From contig JANXWT010000009.1 in NCBI GenBank assembly GCA_025351035.1, positions 1 to 9,008 of the forward strand: 9,008 bases of DNA. The letters are read 5' to 3'. The notes beneath the pieces were generated by a model, which ran no database searches, was not told the DNA's origin, and saw nothing but the letters and a program-made list of their open reading frames with translations. The position numbers were made by a program, and so were the translations under genes. Below, one piece after another: positions 1 through 6,793 of the stretch. The stretch's first letter is position 1. Each line of letters opens with the position of its first letter. Source of the DNA: Opitutia bacterium. GTDB taxonomy: Bacteria > Verrucomicrobiota > Verrucomicrobiia > Opitutales > Opitutaceae.

Positions 1-1458
1 CGCGATGTTGCGGTCGTCGACGTTCTCAAGTCAACGACAGTGCCGCATCAATCCGTGCTGGTTGATGCTGGCCTGATTTCCTGGGTGGGCGCGGCAACCG
101 CTGCACCTGATTCCCCGGGCGCTTTTGTTGTCGAAGGCGCCGGCCTGTTTCTCTCGCCAGGTCTCGCTGACATGCACGTGCACACCCAGAGCATCGGCGA
201 CCAGTTGATGCATCTCGCCACGGGCAACACCACCGTGCGCGAGATGGACGGGTTTGCTTGGATGTTGCGTCTGCGGCACGCCGTGCAAACCGGGCATTTG
301 CTGGCGCCCACAGCTTACGTCGCTGGCACGATCATCGCGGACCGTCCCTTCGGGGTGTGGACCGTGACGGTCAAGACAGACGAGGAGGCCAGGCGGCTGG
401 TGCGCGCGCAGACCGCTCAAGGCTACGATTTCATCAAGATCCACAACAATCTCGCCGAATATCTCTTCGATGCTGTGGCCGACCAAGCCCGCCGGGAAGG
501 CAAGGACCTCATCGGCCATGTGCCGCGCCACGTCTCCGTCGACCACGTGGTGCACGCGGGCGGCATGCGCACACTGGAGCACCTGAAAGGCTTCATCGAC
601 GACGGCTCTATTTCGGTCAGCGGAGAAGATTTCGCCGCGGCCTTGAAAGGCGCGACGGTCTGGCTGACCCCTACCTTCTACGTCAACTGGAACGTCGGTT
701 TGCATGGCGCCGAAGCCCGTCGCCAGCTCGACCGGCCTGAAATGCGCTACACGCCGGCGGCGCGGCGAAAAGTCTGGGAAGAAACCGCCAATCTGCAGCC
801 GGATTGGCGCGAGCGGTTGAGCGGTCTGTTGTTCGCACGGTTTCGCCCCCCGCTGCTGCGCTTCCGGACCGCCATCCCCGCGGCGATGGAGCGGCTCCTG
901 CCGCTGCATCCGCGGTGGCTCGCCGGCACAGACTCGCCGCAGTATGATTTCCAAATCGCCGGCTTCGCCCTGCTCGACGAACTGCTGTTGATGGAAGAAC
1001 GCGGTATCGCCCGCGCCGACGTGCTGCGCGCGGCGACCTCGGAACCCGCCATCGCGATGCGCCACGAAAAAGAATTCGGTCAAATCAAATCCGGGATGCG
1101 CGCCGATCTCGTGTTGCTCGCCGGCGACCCGACCAAAGACTTTGCCGTGTTTCACGACAACCGCGGCGTGATGGTGCGCGGCGTCTGGCTCACCCGCACC
1201 AATCTCGACGCGGCGCTGGAGGAAGTCGCCCGGGTCTACGCCGAATCCGACGACGACTTTGCTTTGGACCGAGCGGCGGCGGACAAACTCGCCGATGATT
1301 CGGTCGCATTGGCCAAGCGCGACATCGTCTTCGATCCGATGATGCTGAATCCGGCGATCGAAACGCTGCGCAAATCGGGTTATGCTTCTGCCGCGGCGAA
1401 GTTGGCCACAGTGGTCACTCCACCGTCGTTCAAGCTGCCAAACGTTTCGTCCAACTGA
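1..1458 (+). CDS. Amidohydrolase (imidazolonepropionase / Xaa-Pro dipeptidase-like), 5' end outside window
   Basis: Metal-dependent amidohydrolase of the COG1228-like group, which hydrolyses C-N bonds in cyclic amides or proline dipeptides; the substrate here is unknown. The frame is open from base 1. The residues before the first in-frame start (GTG at 40) read DVAVVDV, the usual first beta strand of this family, so the true start lies upstream and 485 codons are visible. Counting codons from base 1, the full ligand set can be seen: HVH (His59, His61) after LSPGLADM, Lys146 in FIKIH (candidate carboxylated lysine), His173 in IGHVP, His194 in LEHLKG and Asp311 in AGTDS. The C-terminal signature FGQIKSGMRADLVLLAGDP, which closes the beta-sandwich domain, is also present. 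Whether it has a signal peptide cannot be seen. The fold and metal site are secure; the specific reaction is not. The next gene on this strand starts about 250 nt downstream, after a hairpin. Confidence 0.9.
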   Translation, partial: RDVAVVDVLKSTTVPHQSVLVDAGLISWVGAATAAPDSPGAFVVEGAGLFLSPGLADMHVHTQSIGDQLMHLATGNTTVREMDGFAWMLRLRHAVQTGHLLAPTAYVAGTIIADRPFGVWTVTVKTDEEARRLVRAQTAQGYDFIKIHNNLAEYLFDAVADQARREGKDLIGHVPRHVSVDHVVHAGGMRTLEHLKGFIDDGSISVSGEDFAAALKGATVWLTPTFYVNWNVGLHGAEARRQLDRPEMRYTPAARRKVWEETANLQPDWRERLSGLLFARFRPPLLRFRTAIPAAMERLLPLHPRWLAGTDSPQYDFQIAGFALLDELLLMEERGIARADVLRAATSEPAIAMRHEKEFGQIKSGMRADLVLLAGDPTKDFAVFHDNRGVMVRGVWLTRTNLDAALEEVARVYAESDDDFALDRAAADKLADDSVALAKRDIVFDPMMLNPAIETLRKSGYASAAAKLATVVTPPSFKLPNVSSN

Positions 1459-1482
1459 CACGGCGCCACATCTGGAAATGAA

Positions 1483-1506
1483 AAGGCCGCCTCGATAGGC
1501 GGCCTT
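1483..1506. terminator. Perfect 9-bp GC-rich hairpin, likely terminator
   Basis: AAGGCCGCC (1483-1491) and GGCGGCCTT (1498-1506) form a perfect 9-bp stem around a 6-nt loop, 24 nt after the amidohydrolase stop codon. On the plus strand the stem ends in only two T and is followed by CACACACACC, so it is an imperfect intrinsic terminator for the upstream gene. Read on the minus strand, the stem is followed by TTTTCATTT, a better U-tract, although no minus-strand gene ends here. Most likely it is a terminator or 3'-end stabilising structure for the amidohydrolase transcript. The function is inferred from the structure alone. Confidence 0.6.
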
Positions 1507-1525
1507 CACACACACCAAACAAACT

Positions 1526-1681
1526 ATGAACAATGGGAAAGACGCTGCCCCGGTGCTTTCGTTCAATCTCTTTGCCGCTGACCGCGAGAAAGTTTACTTT
1601 CCCGAACCTAGCTGGATCATTTCCTTGATCGATCGCGGCGGTTTCGGTTTTGGCGTGTCATCTAACCGGCTCTCACACTAG
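1526..1681 (+). CDS. Possible small ORF, 51 aa, unknown
   Basis: An ATG-started frame of 51 codons ending in TAG lies in the gap between the amidohydrolase and the alpha/beta hydrolase. The product begins MNNGKDAAPVLSFNLF, contains a VYFPEPSWIISLIDRG stretch in the middle and ends in a short GGFGFGV run. It has no clear transmembrane segment or known motif. The start lies 19 nt after the hairpin and has no Shine-Dalgarno sequence, but neither do most starts in this window. Codon use is less GC3-biased than in the neighbours, which speaks against a native, well-expressed gene or for acquired or degenerate DNA. It could be a real small gene, a remnant of a longer one, or chance. I do not recognise it. 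Confidence 0.2.
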   Translation: MNNGKDAAPVLSFNLFAADREKVYFPEPSWIISLIDRGGFGFGVSSNRLSH

Positions 1682-1707
1682 AGGTAGCTACGGTCTCCAG
1701 TCCACGC

Positions 1708-2496
1708 ATGAAACTCCGCCTACTTCTCGCACTTGCCTCGCTCGTCTTGGTCGCCGCGCTCCCGGCCACTGAACAAGCAACCCCATCGAGTCCCGCCCAT
1801 CCCGCTGGGGTAGCCAAACCCGTCATTGTCTTCGTGCACGGCGCTTGGGGCGGTGCCTGGCAGTTCAAGAAAGTCGCCCCGTTGCTCGAAGAGCGTGGCT
1901 TCCGCGTCTACCGCGCGACGCTCACCGGGCTCGGCGAACGCATGCATCTCGCGTCGCCCGACATCGGTCTCGCCACGCACATCGACGACGTCGTGAACCT
2001 CATCCTCTTCGAAGATCTCCACGATGTGATTCTCGTCGGGCACAGTTACGGCGGCATGGTCATCACGGGCGTCGCCGACCGCATTCCCGAACGCATCAGC
2101 CGGCTGGTTTACCTCGATGCTCTTGTGCCCGTCGACGGCGACAATGCGACGAGTCTCGGGAAATTCGGCGCCACACTCGCGGCGAAAGCCAAGGACGGCT
2201 TTATCGCGCCATGGTGGCTGAAACCCAACAAGCCTTACCCAAAAGATGTGCCGCAGCCGGTCAAGACGCTGACCGACGCGATCCATCTCACCCATCCCGC
2301 CGCCGCGAAAATTCCCGGCAGTTACATCCTCACCGTCGAGAAAGGCAAAGCAGCTGCTGACGACGATTTCTATGCCTCATCTCTGCACGCGAAGGAACGC
2401 GGCTGGCCCGTCCTCCAAATGGAGGGTGACCACAACCCGCACTGGTTCCAGCCCGGAGCCACGGTCGATGTGCTCGTGCACGCCATCCGTCCTTGA
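1708..2496 (+). CDS. Exported alpha/beta hydrolase (esterase / hydroxynitrile-lyase-like group)
   Basis: Serine hydrolase of the alpha/beta-fold group that resembles plant methylesterases and bacterial EstC-type esterases. It probably cleaves a small ester in the periplasm; the substrate is unknown. The 262-aa protein starts with a typical signal peptide (MKLR, a hydrophobic core to about residue 18, cleavage near ALPA) and no lipobox cysteine. HGAWGGAW (44-51) is the oxyanion-hole motif, GHSYGG (111-116) carries nucleophile Ser113, and GDHNPHWFQP puts the catalytic His at 242. The acid is less obvious: where relatives have TED before the lid-end helix, this protein has TVEKG, making Glu211 a candidate. 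The nearby Asp218-220 run is an alternative. No Shine-Dalgarno sequence precedes the ATG, but the signal peptide begins exactly there. The stop is 3 nt from the next start, so the two genes are probably co-transcribed. Confidence 0.88.
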   Translation: MKLRLLLALASLVLVAALPATEQATPSSPAHPAGVAKPVIVFVHGAWGGAWQFKKVAPLLEERGFRVYRATLTGLGERMHLASPDIGLATHIDDVVNLILFEDLHDVILVGHSYGGMVITGVADRIPERISRLVYLDALVPVDGDNATSLGKFGATLAAKAKDGFIAPWWLKPNKPYPKDVPQPVKTLTDAIHLTHPAAAKIPGSYILTVEKGKAAADDDFYASSLHAKERGWPVLQMEGDHNPHWFQPGATVDVLVHAIRP

Positions 2497-2499
2497 GTC

Positions 2500-2904
2500 A
2501 TGCGCGACCCGTTCGAAAAATCCTTCTCCAAAGCCAAGCCGCTCCATCCGCACCATTGGGTGTGGGAGCCACTGGAGAGCGACCCTGGTTTCATCCTGAA
2601 GCCGATGTTCGGCGGCCAATCGGTCTATCTCGACGGCAACCTGATGCTCTATTTCGCCGCGAAAAAAGAGCCTTGGCGCGGAATGCTCGTCTGCACCGAC
2701 CGCGTGCATCACGCCACGTTGCAGCGCGATTTCCCTGAGCTGGCCCCACACCCGGTCTTGCCCAAGTGGCTCTACTTGCCAGAAGCCTCCGACAGCTTCG
2801 AGCGCACGGCCGCGCGCCTCGTCGCCCTCGCCCGCCAACGCGACCCGCGCATCGGCGTCGCTCCCAAACCGAAGAAGAAACGGACGAAATCTACCGTGCG
2901 ATAA
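2500..2904 (+). CDS. Small conserved-type protein with TfoX-N-like PMFGG motif
   Basis: A 134-aa cytoplasmic protein with no signal peptide or membrane segment. The central part, KPMFGGQSVYLDGNLMLYFA (34-53), resembles the start of TfoX N-terminal / YjbR-like domains, where a MFGG-x-YLDG stretch forms a beta hairpin. It is followed by a WRGMLV strand, a VHHATLQRDFPEL helix, a PHPVLPKWLYLP motif (83-94) and a DPRIGV motif (115-120). The last 15 residues are strongly basic (KPKKKRTKSTVR), which might contact nucleic acid or be disordered. From memory, similar proteins of about this length occur in Verrucomicrobia and Geobacter-like genomes as uncharacterised proteins; that resemblance is not verified. 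The ATG lies 3 nt after the hydrolase stop with no separate ribosome binding site, suggesting translational coupling. No function can be assigned; a link to competence regulation is not implied. Confidence 0.7.
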   Translation: MRDPFEKSFSKAKPLHPHHWVWEPLESDPGFILKPMFGGQSVYLDGNLMLYFAAKKEPWRGMLVCTDRVHHATLQRDFPELAPHPVLPKWLYLPEASDSFERTAARLVALARQRDPRIGVAPKPKKKRTKSTVR

Positions 2905-3041
2905 TTTCCGGTTTCACTCGGGAAAGCACCGATTGGTCGCTCCGCACTCGCACCTCCGCGCAGGCCCGCTCTGATTCGCGCATCGTTCGGAAATAAGGCG
3001 CTGAGTCACGGCTCCTATTCTCACCCCGAGCAATCACTCCC

Positions 3042-4178
3042 ATGAAAACACCCCTTGGTTTGGATCTCTGTTGTAGAATGTCTGCACAAGCCGCCTGCAC
3101 ATTCGCCGCCACGCTGGCGCTGTGCTGCCTGGTGGCCATTCCCTCTCTGGCCGCGCAACCGGCCCCGGCTCCTGCCGGCATGGAAAAGGTCGAGCTGGCC
3201 GACGGCGTTTACCTCTTCCGCGTGCCGCCCGACGGCTATGCCCGCGCCAACACGACCGTCATCATCAACGGCCGCGATGTCGTCGTGTTCGACAGCAACG
3301 TCCGTCCGTCCACGACTCGCCTCGTGCTGGCTGAGATCCGCAAACTCACCGACAAGCCCGTCCGCTTCGTCATCAACTCGCACTGGCACCCGGACCACTG
3401 GACCGGCAACAGCGTCTACGCCGCTGAATTTCCCGGCGTGCAGATCATCGCCACGGAAGAGACCGCGGAATTCATGAAGCGCGTGGCGCCCTCGTGGCCG
3501 GCCGTATTCGCCGGCGGTTTCAAACGCCGCGAGGCCGCGCTCACCGAGGCGATCAAGAGCGGCAAAAACGCCGACGGCACACCGTTCACCGCCGACCAGC
3601 GTCGCGACACGGAATCGTCGGTCGAGCTCTACCGCAGCTTCGTCGCCGAGCAGACCACGGTGGCGCGCGTTTTCCCCAACCTGCTTTACCGGGACCGGCT
3701 GACCTTCTTCAGCGGCGCCCGCGAATTCCGCCTCTCCAGCCAATCGGGCGACGCCCTCTCCTCGACGGTGCTTTATTTGCCGAAGGAGAAAGTGCTGCTC
3801 ATGGGCGATCTGCTGGTCAGCCCCATCCAATGGGGCACGAACTCCTACCAAATCACTCCGTGGATCAACAGTCTCAAGGCCCTCGCGGCCCTCGACATCA
3901 AGGCCATCGTGCCGGGGCACGGCGCTGCTCTCCGCGACAAAGAATATCTGCACCTCGTGATCGACCTATTCGAGTCGATCGTCGCGCAAGTGCACGCCGC
4001 ACTCGAAGAGGGCGCAGTCATCGTGGACGACGTGCAGAAAGTCGTGAACCTCGACTCGCTGCGCGCCCGCTTCACCCACGGTGACGCTGAGTTGGAGGCC
4101 GACTTTAACGCGACGATGCCGGGCCTGATCAAGATCGCCTACAAAGAATCGCGCGACGGCATGGAGTCGCGCCGCTGA
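3042..4178 (+). CDS. Exported MBL-fold metallohydrolase with altered third ligand position
   Basis: Metallo-beta-lactamase-fold hydrolase, 378 aa from the ATG at 3042. A second in-frame ATG at 3078 (residue 13) would give a more compact signal peptide (MSAQAACTFAATLALCC to SLAAQP), so it may be the true start. Residues below are numbered from 3042. The core motif NSHWHPDHWTGN gives His114, His116, Asp118 and His119, and GDLLVSP supplies bridging Asp256. PGHG carries His293. At the third-histidine position, usually GxAHTxGDxxVYLP, the protein reads SGDALSSTVLYLP, so an Asp (237) stands where His is expected. I recall a subgroup with GNTRGD at this place, and the downstream GDLLVSP/VPGHG/DKEYL pattern fits that subgroup. 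Residues 140-215 are an inserted helical part. The substrate is unknown; beta-lactam hydrolysis is not implied. It stands alone between gaps of 137 and 96 nt. Confidence 0.88.
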   Translation: MKTPLGLDLCCRMSAQAACTFAATLALCCLVAIPSLAAQPAPAPAGMEKVELADGVYLFRVPPDGYARANTTVIINGRDVVVFDSNVRPSTTRLVLAEIRKLTDKPVRFVINSHWHPDHWTGNSVYAAEFPGVQIIATEETAEFMKRVAPSWPAVFAGGFKRREAALTEAIKSGKNADGTPFTADQRRDTESSVELYRSFVAEQTTVARVFPNLLYRDRLTFFSGAREFRLSSQSGDALSSTVLYLPKEKVLLMGDLLVSPIQWGTNSYQITPWINSLKALAALDIKAIVPGHGAALRDKEYLHLVIDLFESIVAQVHAALEEGAVIVDDVQKVVNLDSLRARFTHGDAELEADFNATMPGLIKIAYKESRDGMESRR

Positions 4179-4197
4179 GGCCGCACAACCTGCTTCG

Positions 4198-4225
4198 GAG
4201 CCGGCCGCGTGGATCGCGGCGGCTC
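4198..4225 (+). other. GC-rich hairpin with one bulge between MBL gene and amidohydrolase gene
   Basis: GAGCC-G-GCCGCG (4198-4209) pairs with CGCGGCGGCTC (4215-4225): 11 base pairs, one bulged G at 4203 and a 5-nt loop TGGAT. It sits 20 nt after the MBL stop and about 50 nt before the amidohydrolase ATG. No T-run follows (TAGGCTTGG), so it is not a canonical intrinsic terminator. It may be a transcript-stabilising or attenuating structure, or just the product of high GC content. Confidence 0.35.
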
Positions 4226-4274
4226 TAGGCTTGGCATCCGGGGGTCTTGGGTTCTTTGTGTGCTTCTTTCCCCC

Positions 4275-5606
4275 ATGAAACTACGCGCCACCCTCGCCCT
4301 GCTCGGGCTAACCTTCGCGGCGACGCTGTTCGCCGCTGATTCCGCTCCCAAATCCGTCACGGTCATCAAGGCCGCGCACTTCGTCGACACCGCGGCCGGT
4401 AAAGTCCTCAACGACCAAGCCGTCGTCGTCGAGGGCGACCACGTGGTGTCCGTCGGTGCCGCCGCCGACGTGATGAAAAATCTCCCCACCGGCGCGAAGG
4501 TCGTCGACCTCGGCAACGTCACGCTGCTGCCCGGTTTCATCGACTGCCACACGCACGTCACCGGTCAGCCCGAGAATTTCTACGAAGACATTTTCCGCAA
4601 AAGCCCGATCGACGAGGCCACGACTTCGCACATCTACGCCCAACGCACGCTCAACGCCGGCTTCACCACCATCCGCAATGTCGGCGCGGGCAACTACGTC
4701 GACTTCGCTCTAAAGCGCGCCATCGACAAAGGCACGCTGCCCGGCCCGCGCATCCTCGCCAGCGGTCCGTCGTTGAGCGCGACCGGCGGCCACGGCGATC
4801 TCAATGGCATGTCCCCTTACATCCGTTTTGAAGGCGAAATCGGCGGGATCGCCAACGGCGTCGAGGAAGTCCGAAAAAAAGTTCGCGAAAACATCAAATA
4901 CGGCGCCGATGTCATCAAGATTCTCGCCACCGCCGGCGTCCTTTCCGAGGAGGAATCGGTCGGGGCTCCCCAATACACGATTGAAGAGATGAAGGCTGCC
5001 GTCGACGAAGCCGCCGTCTGGGGCAAGAAAGTCGCCGCGCACGCGCACGGGGCGCTCGGCATCAAGATGGCCATCCTCGCCGGCGTCGCCTCCGTCGAGC
5101 ACGCCAGTTTCATCGACGAGGAAGGCATCAAGCTCGCCATCGTGCACGGCACCTACCTCGTGCCCGACATCTACAACGACGACTACATCCTGGCCGAGTA
5201 TTCCAAGATGGGTTACCCTGACAAGATCATCGCCAAGGAAAAACTCGTCGGCCGCATCCAGCGCGAGAATTTTACGAAGGCTCTCAAAGCCGGCGCCAAG
5301 ATCGCCTACGGCACCGACTCCGGTGTCTATCCGCACGGTTGGAACGGCAAGCAATTCTTTCACATGGTCAAGTGGGGCATGACACCGATGCAGGCCATCC
5401 AGTCCGCTACCACCAGTGCGGCCGATCTCCTCGGCTGGCAGACCAAGGTCGGCCAGATCGCCCCCGGATTTTTCGCCGACATGGTTGCGGTCAAAGGCGA
5501 CCCCCTTTCTGACATCACCATGCTTGAACATGTCGACTTCGTCATGAAGGGCGGCGAGATCTACAAGAACAAGCTCACCGCCGACGCCGTGAAGCAGTTC
5601 GAGTAA
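4275..5606 (+). CDS. Exported amidohydrolase (Xaa-Pro dipeptidase / imidazolonepropionase-like)
   Basis: A 443-aa binuclear-metal amidohydrolase of the COG1228-like type, whose members include Xaa-Pro dipeptidases and other imidodipeptide or lactam hydrolases. I chose the ATG at 4275 because it begins a clean signal peptide (MKLRATLALLGLTFAATLFA, cleaved near residue 20-21). An upstream GTG at 4209 would add 22 residues that spoil the signal. All family landmarks are present: GFIDCHTH (His92, His94), the DVIKILATAG motif with Lys215 as candidate carboxylated bridging lysine, AAHAHG (His256/258), VEHASFID (His276) and YGTDSG (Asp348). The C-terminal VGQIAPGFFADMVAVKGDP closes the beta-sandwich domain. 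The export signal places it in the periplasm, where peptide scavenging would be plausible; that is inference. It is complete, and is not a duplicate of the amidohydrolase at the left edge, which has different motif spacing. Confidence 0.92.
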   Translation: MKLRATLALLGLTFAATLFAADSAPKSVTVIKAAHFVDTAAGKVLNDQAVVVEGDHVVSVGAAADVMKNLPTGAKVVDLGNVTLLPGFIDCHTHVTGQPENFYEDIFRKSPIDEATTSHIYAQRTLNAGFTTIRNVGAGNYVDFALKRAIDKGTLPGPRILASGPSLSATGGHGDLNGMSPYIRFEGEIGGIANGVEEVRKKVRENIKYGADVIKILATAGVLSEEESVGAPQYTIEEMKAAVDEAAVWGKKVAAHAHGALGIKMAILAGVASVEHASFIDEEGIKLAIVHGTYLVPDIYNDDYILAEYSKMGYPDKIIAKEKLVGRIQRENFTKALKAGAKIAYGTDSGVYPHGWNGKQFFHMVKWGMTPMQAIQSATTSAADLLGWQTKVGQIAPGFFADMVAVKGDPLSDITMLEHVDFVMKGGEIYKNKLTADAVKQFE

Positions 5607-5694
5607 GCTGGCCGAACATATTGCGGCGCGAGATTTCCAAACCAGCCCCGCAAAACTCGGCGCCCACAGCCGCGACCACCGGCACACCGCCCGA

Positions 5695-6384
5695 TTAATC
5701 CTCAAACAACGGCACGCTGACCGATTGGCCACTGACCTTTGGATCGAGCGAAAGAATAAAGGGTGCGGCGGTCTTCACCCAGGCGTCCGCCTTCGGATGG
5801 GCAGCCGCCCCCTCCGCCCAGCATTGGCGGAGCATGTCGGTATCAATCACGCCGGGATCGAGTGGCACGGCCGCCATGCCCGCGGGCAACTCTTGGGCGA
5901 GCGACTTGGTCAGGCCTTCGATCGCGAATTTCGAGGCGCAATATGGGGCAACTTCCGGCGACGTGCTGCGGCCCCAGCCGGAGCTGAAGTTGACGATTAC
6001 CCCCTCCCCGCGAGCGACCATCGCCGGGACGAAATGGCGGATGACGTTAGCGACGCCCTTGATGTTCACGTCGATCAACCGGTCGAACTCGCGCGAGGTG
6101 ATTTTCCACAGCGGTGCTTGCGTGTTCATCAAGGCGGCATTGTTGATCAGAAAATCCGGCGGTCCGTGCCGGGCGAGAACCTTCTCGGCCCAAAGCGCGA
6201 CCTTGTTCTCCTCCGCCACGTCGAGTGCGGAGAAATCATGGGGCGCACCATGGGTGAACCGCAAGTTGAGCACCTCGGCGCTGCGCCCGCAGCCGATGAC
6301 GGTGTGCCCGTTGGCGATATACCACTCGGCGAGCGCCCGACCGAGCCCGCGGGTGACGCCGGTGATCAGTATCGTCCGGCCCAT
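5695..6384 (-). CDS. Short-chain dehydrogenase/reductase (SDR)
   Basis: A 229-aa classical SDR, an NAD(P)-dependent oxidoreductase with a Rossmann fold in the cytoplasm; the substrate is not identifiable. TGVTRGLG (8-15) is the nucleotide-binding glycine motif, with Arg12 hinting at NADPH preference. NNAA (81-84) replaces the common NNAG. The catalytic residues are Asn107 (VNIKG), Ser135 (NFSSGWG), Tyr148 and Lys152 (YCASK), and PGVIDTDM (177-184) follows as in the family. It is a little shorter than the usual 245-260 aa, mainly at the C-terminus. It is the last gene of a minus-strand operon, 7 nt after the ExbD stop, with its ribosome binding site over that stop codon. It ends convergently with the amidohydrolase, 88 nt apart; I see no convincing terminator between them. 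Confidence 0.92.
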   Translation of the reverse strand: MGRTILITGVTRGLGRALAEWYIANGHTVIGCGRSAEVLNLRFTHGAPHDFSALDVAEENKVALWAEKVLARHGPPDFLINNAALMNTQAPLWKITSREFDRLIDVNIKGVANVIRHFVPAMVARGEGVIVNFSSGWGRSTSPEVAPYCASKFAIEGLTKSLAQELPAGMAAVPLDPGVIDTDMLRQCWAEGAAAHPKADAWVKTAAPFILSLDPKVSGQSVSVPLFED

Positions 6385-6391
6385 GGTGAAC

Positions 6392-6398
6392 TCACCTC
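6392..6398 (-). promoter_or_regulatory. Ribosome binding site of the SDR gene, overlapping the ExbD stop
   Basis: On the minus strand GAGGTGA lies 7 nt before the SDR ATG and includes the TGA stop of the upstream exbD-type gene. It is the one clear Shine-Dalgarno sequence before a start in this window. It implies that ribosomes finishing ExbD can start the SDR, i.e. translational coupling. Confidence 0.65.
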
Positions 6399-6793
6399 GC
6401 CTGGAGGCGGATTTTGTTCAGCCCCTGCTTGCGGCAGGCGTCCATCACCTCGGTGATGAAATGGAGCGGCGTTTCCTCGTCGGAGCGGATCAGCACGGTG
6501 ATGTCTTTGCTGACTTGGCCAACCTGCGCGACGAGGCGATCGATGTCGTCCATCTTCGCTGCCTTGCCGTTGAAGGCCAGATCACCCACCTTGGTGATGC
6601 TGATCGTGAGGGAGTCCTTCAGCTCGCTCTTACCCGCGGTTTCCACCTTCGGGAGCGTCAGGTTCATCGTGGTCGCTTGACGAAACTGCATCGTGACGAA
6701 AGCGAAGAAGATCAGCATCACGAGCACGTCGATGAGCGGCACAAGGTTCAACTCGGGCCGGCGGCGACGTTTCTGATAAAGGCCACTGCTCAC
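6392..6793 (-). CDS. ExbD/TolR-family biopolymer transport protein
   Basis: A 133-aa single-pass inner-membrane protein, partner of the ExbB/TolQ-type subunit encoded just upstream. The pair forms a proton channel that converts proton motive force into work on an envelope partner. The layout is typical: a short basic cytoplasmic N-terminus (KRRRRPELNLVPL, 8-20), one transmembrane helix of about residues 18-36 containing the essential Asp22 in LIDVLVMLIFF, then a periplasmic domain to the end (STITI-like strands, ITVLIRSDEETPLHFITEVMD). The start is GTG, overlapping the ExbB stop (GTGA), which indicates tight coupling. TolR and ExbD cannot be told apart from this sequence, and no TonB, TolA or receptor gene is visible, so no symbol is given. 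Confidence 0.9.
   Translation of the reverse strand: MSSGLYQKRRRRPELNLVPLIDVLVMLIFFAFVTMQFRQATTMNLTLPKVETAGKSELKDSLTISITKVGDLAFNGKAAKMDDIDRLVAQVGQVSKDITVLIRSDEETPLHFITEVMDACRKQGLNKIRLQAR

Noticed and set aside
40..42. GTG as start of the left-edge amidohydrolase
   Set aside because: The frame is open to base 1 and the preceding residues match the family's first beta strand, so the gene begins outside the window.
31..1566. 511-codon open frame on the minus strand opposite the first amidohydrolase
   Set aside because: It is rich in Arg/Gly/His/Gln without any domain, while the plus strand carries a complete set of amidohydrolase motifs. Long antisense frames are expected in high-GC genes.
3021..3953. 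310-codon minus-strand frame opposite the MBL gene
   Set aside because: Low-complexity composition of a shadow frame and no motif; the plus strand is clearly coding.
4209..4274. Upstream GTG start for the second amidohydrolase
   Set aside because: The extra 22 residues would precede and disrupt a textbook signal peptide that starts at 4275, and the GTG lies inside the hairpin stem.
4240..4274. GGGGG/CCCCC pairing that would hide the amidohydrolase start
   Set aside because: Only five pairs close a 25-nt loop; too weak and too likely by chance in this base composition to call a regulatory element.
5607..5694. Terminator between the convergent amidohydrolase and SDR genes
   Set aside because: I found only a 5-bp GCTGG/CCAGC pair with a 30-nt loop and no T-run on either side; not enough to call.
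4710..5732. 340-codon minus-strand frame opposite the second amidohydrolase
   Set aside because: Shadow of a gene whose metal-ligand motifs are all intact on the plus strand; it is Asp/Gly/Val-rich, as expected for a mirrored frame.
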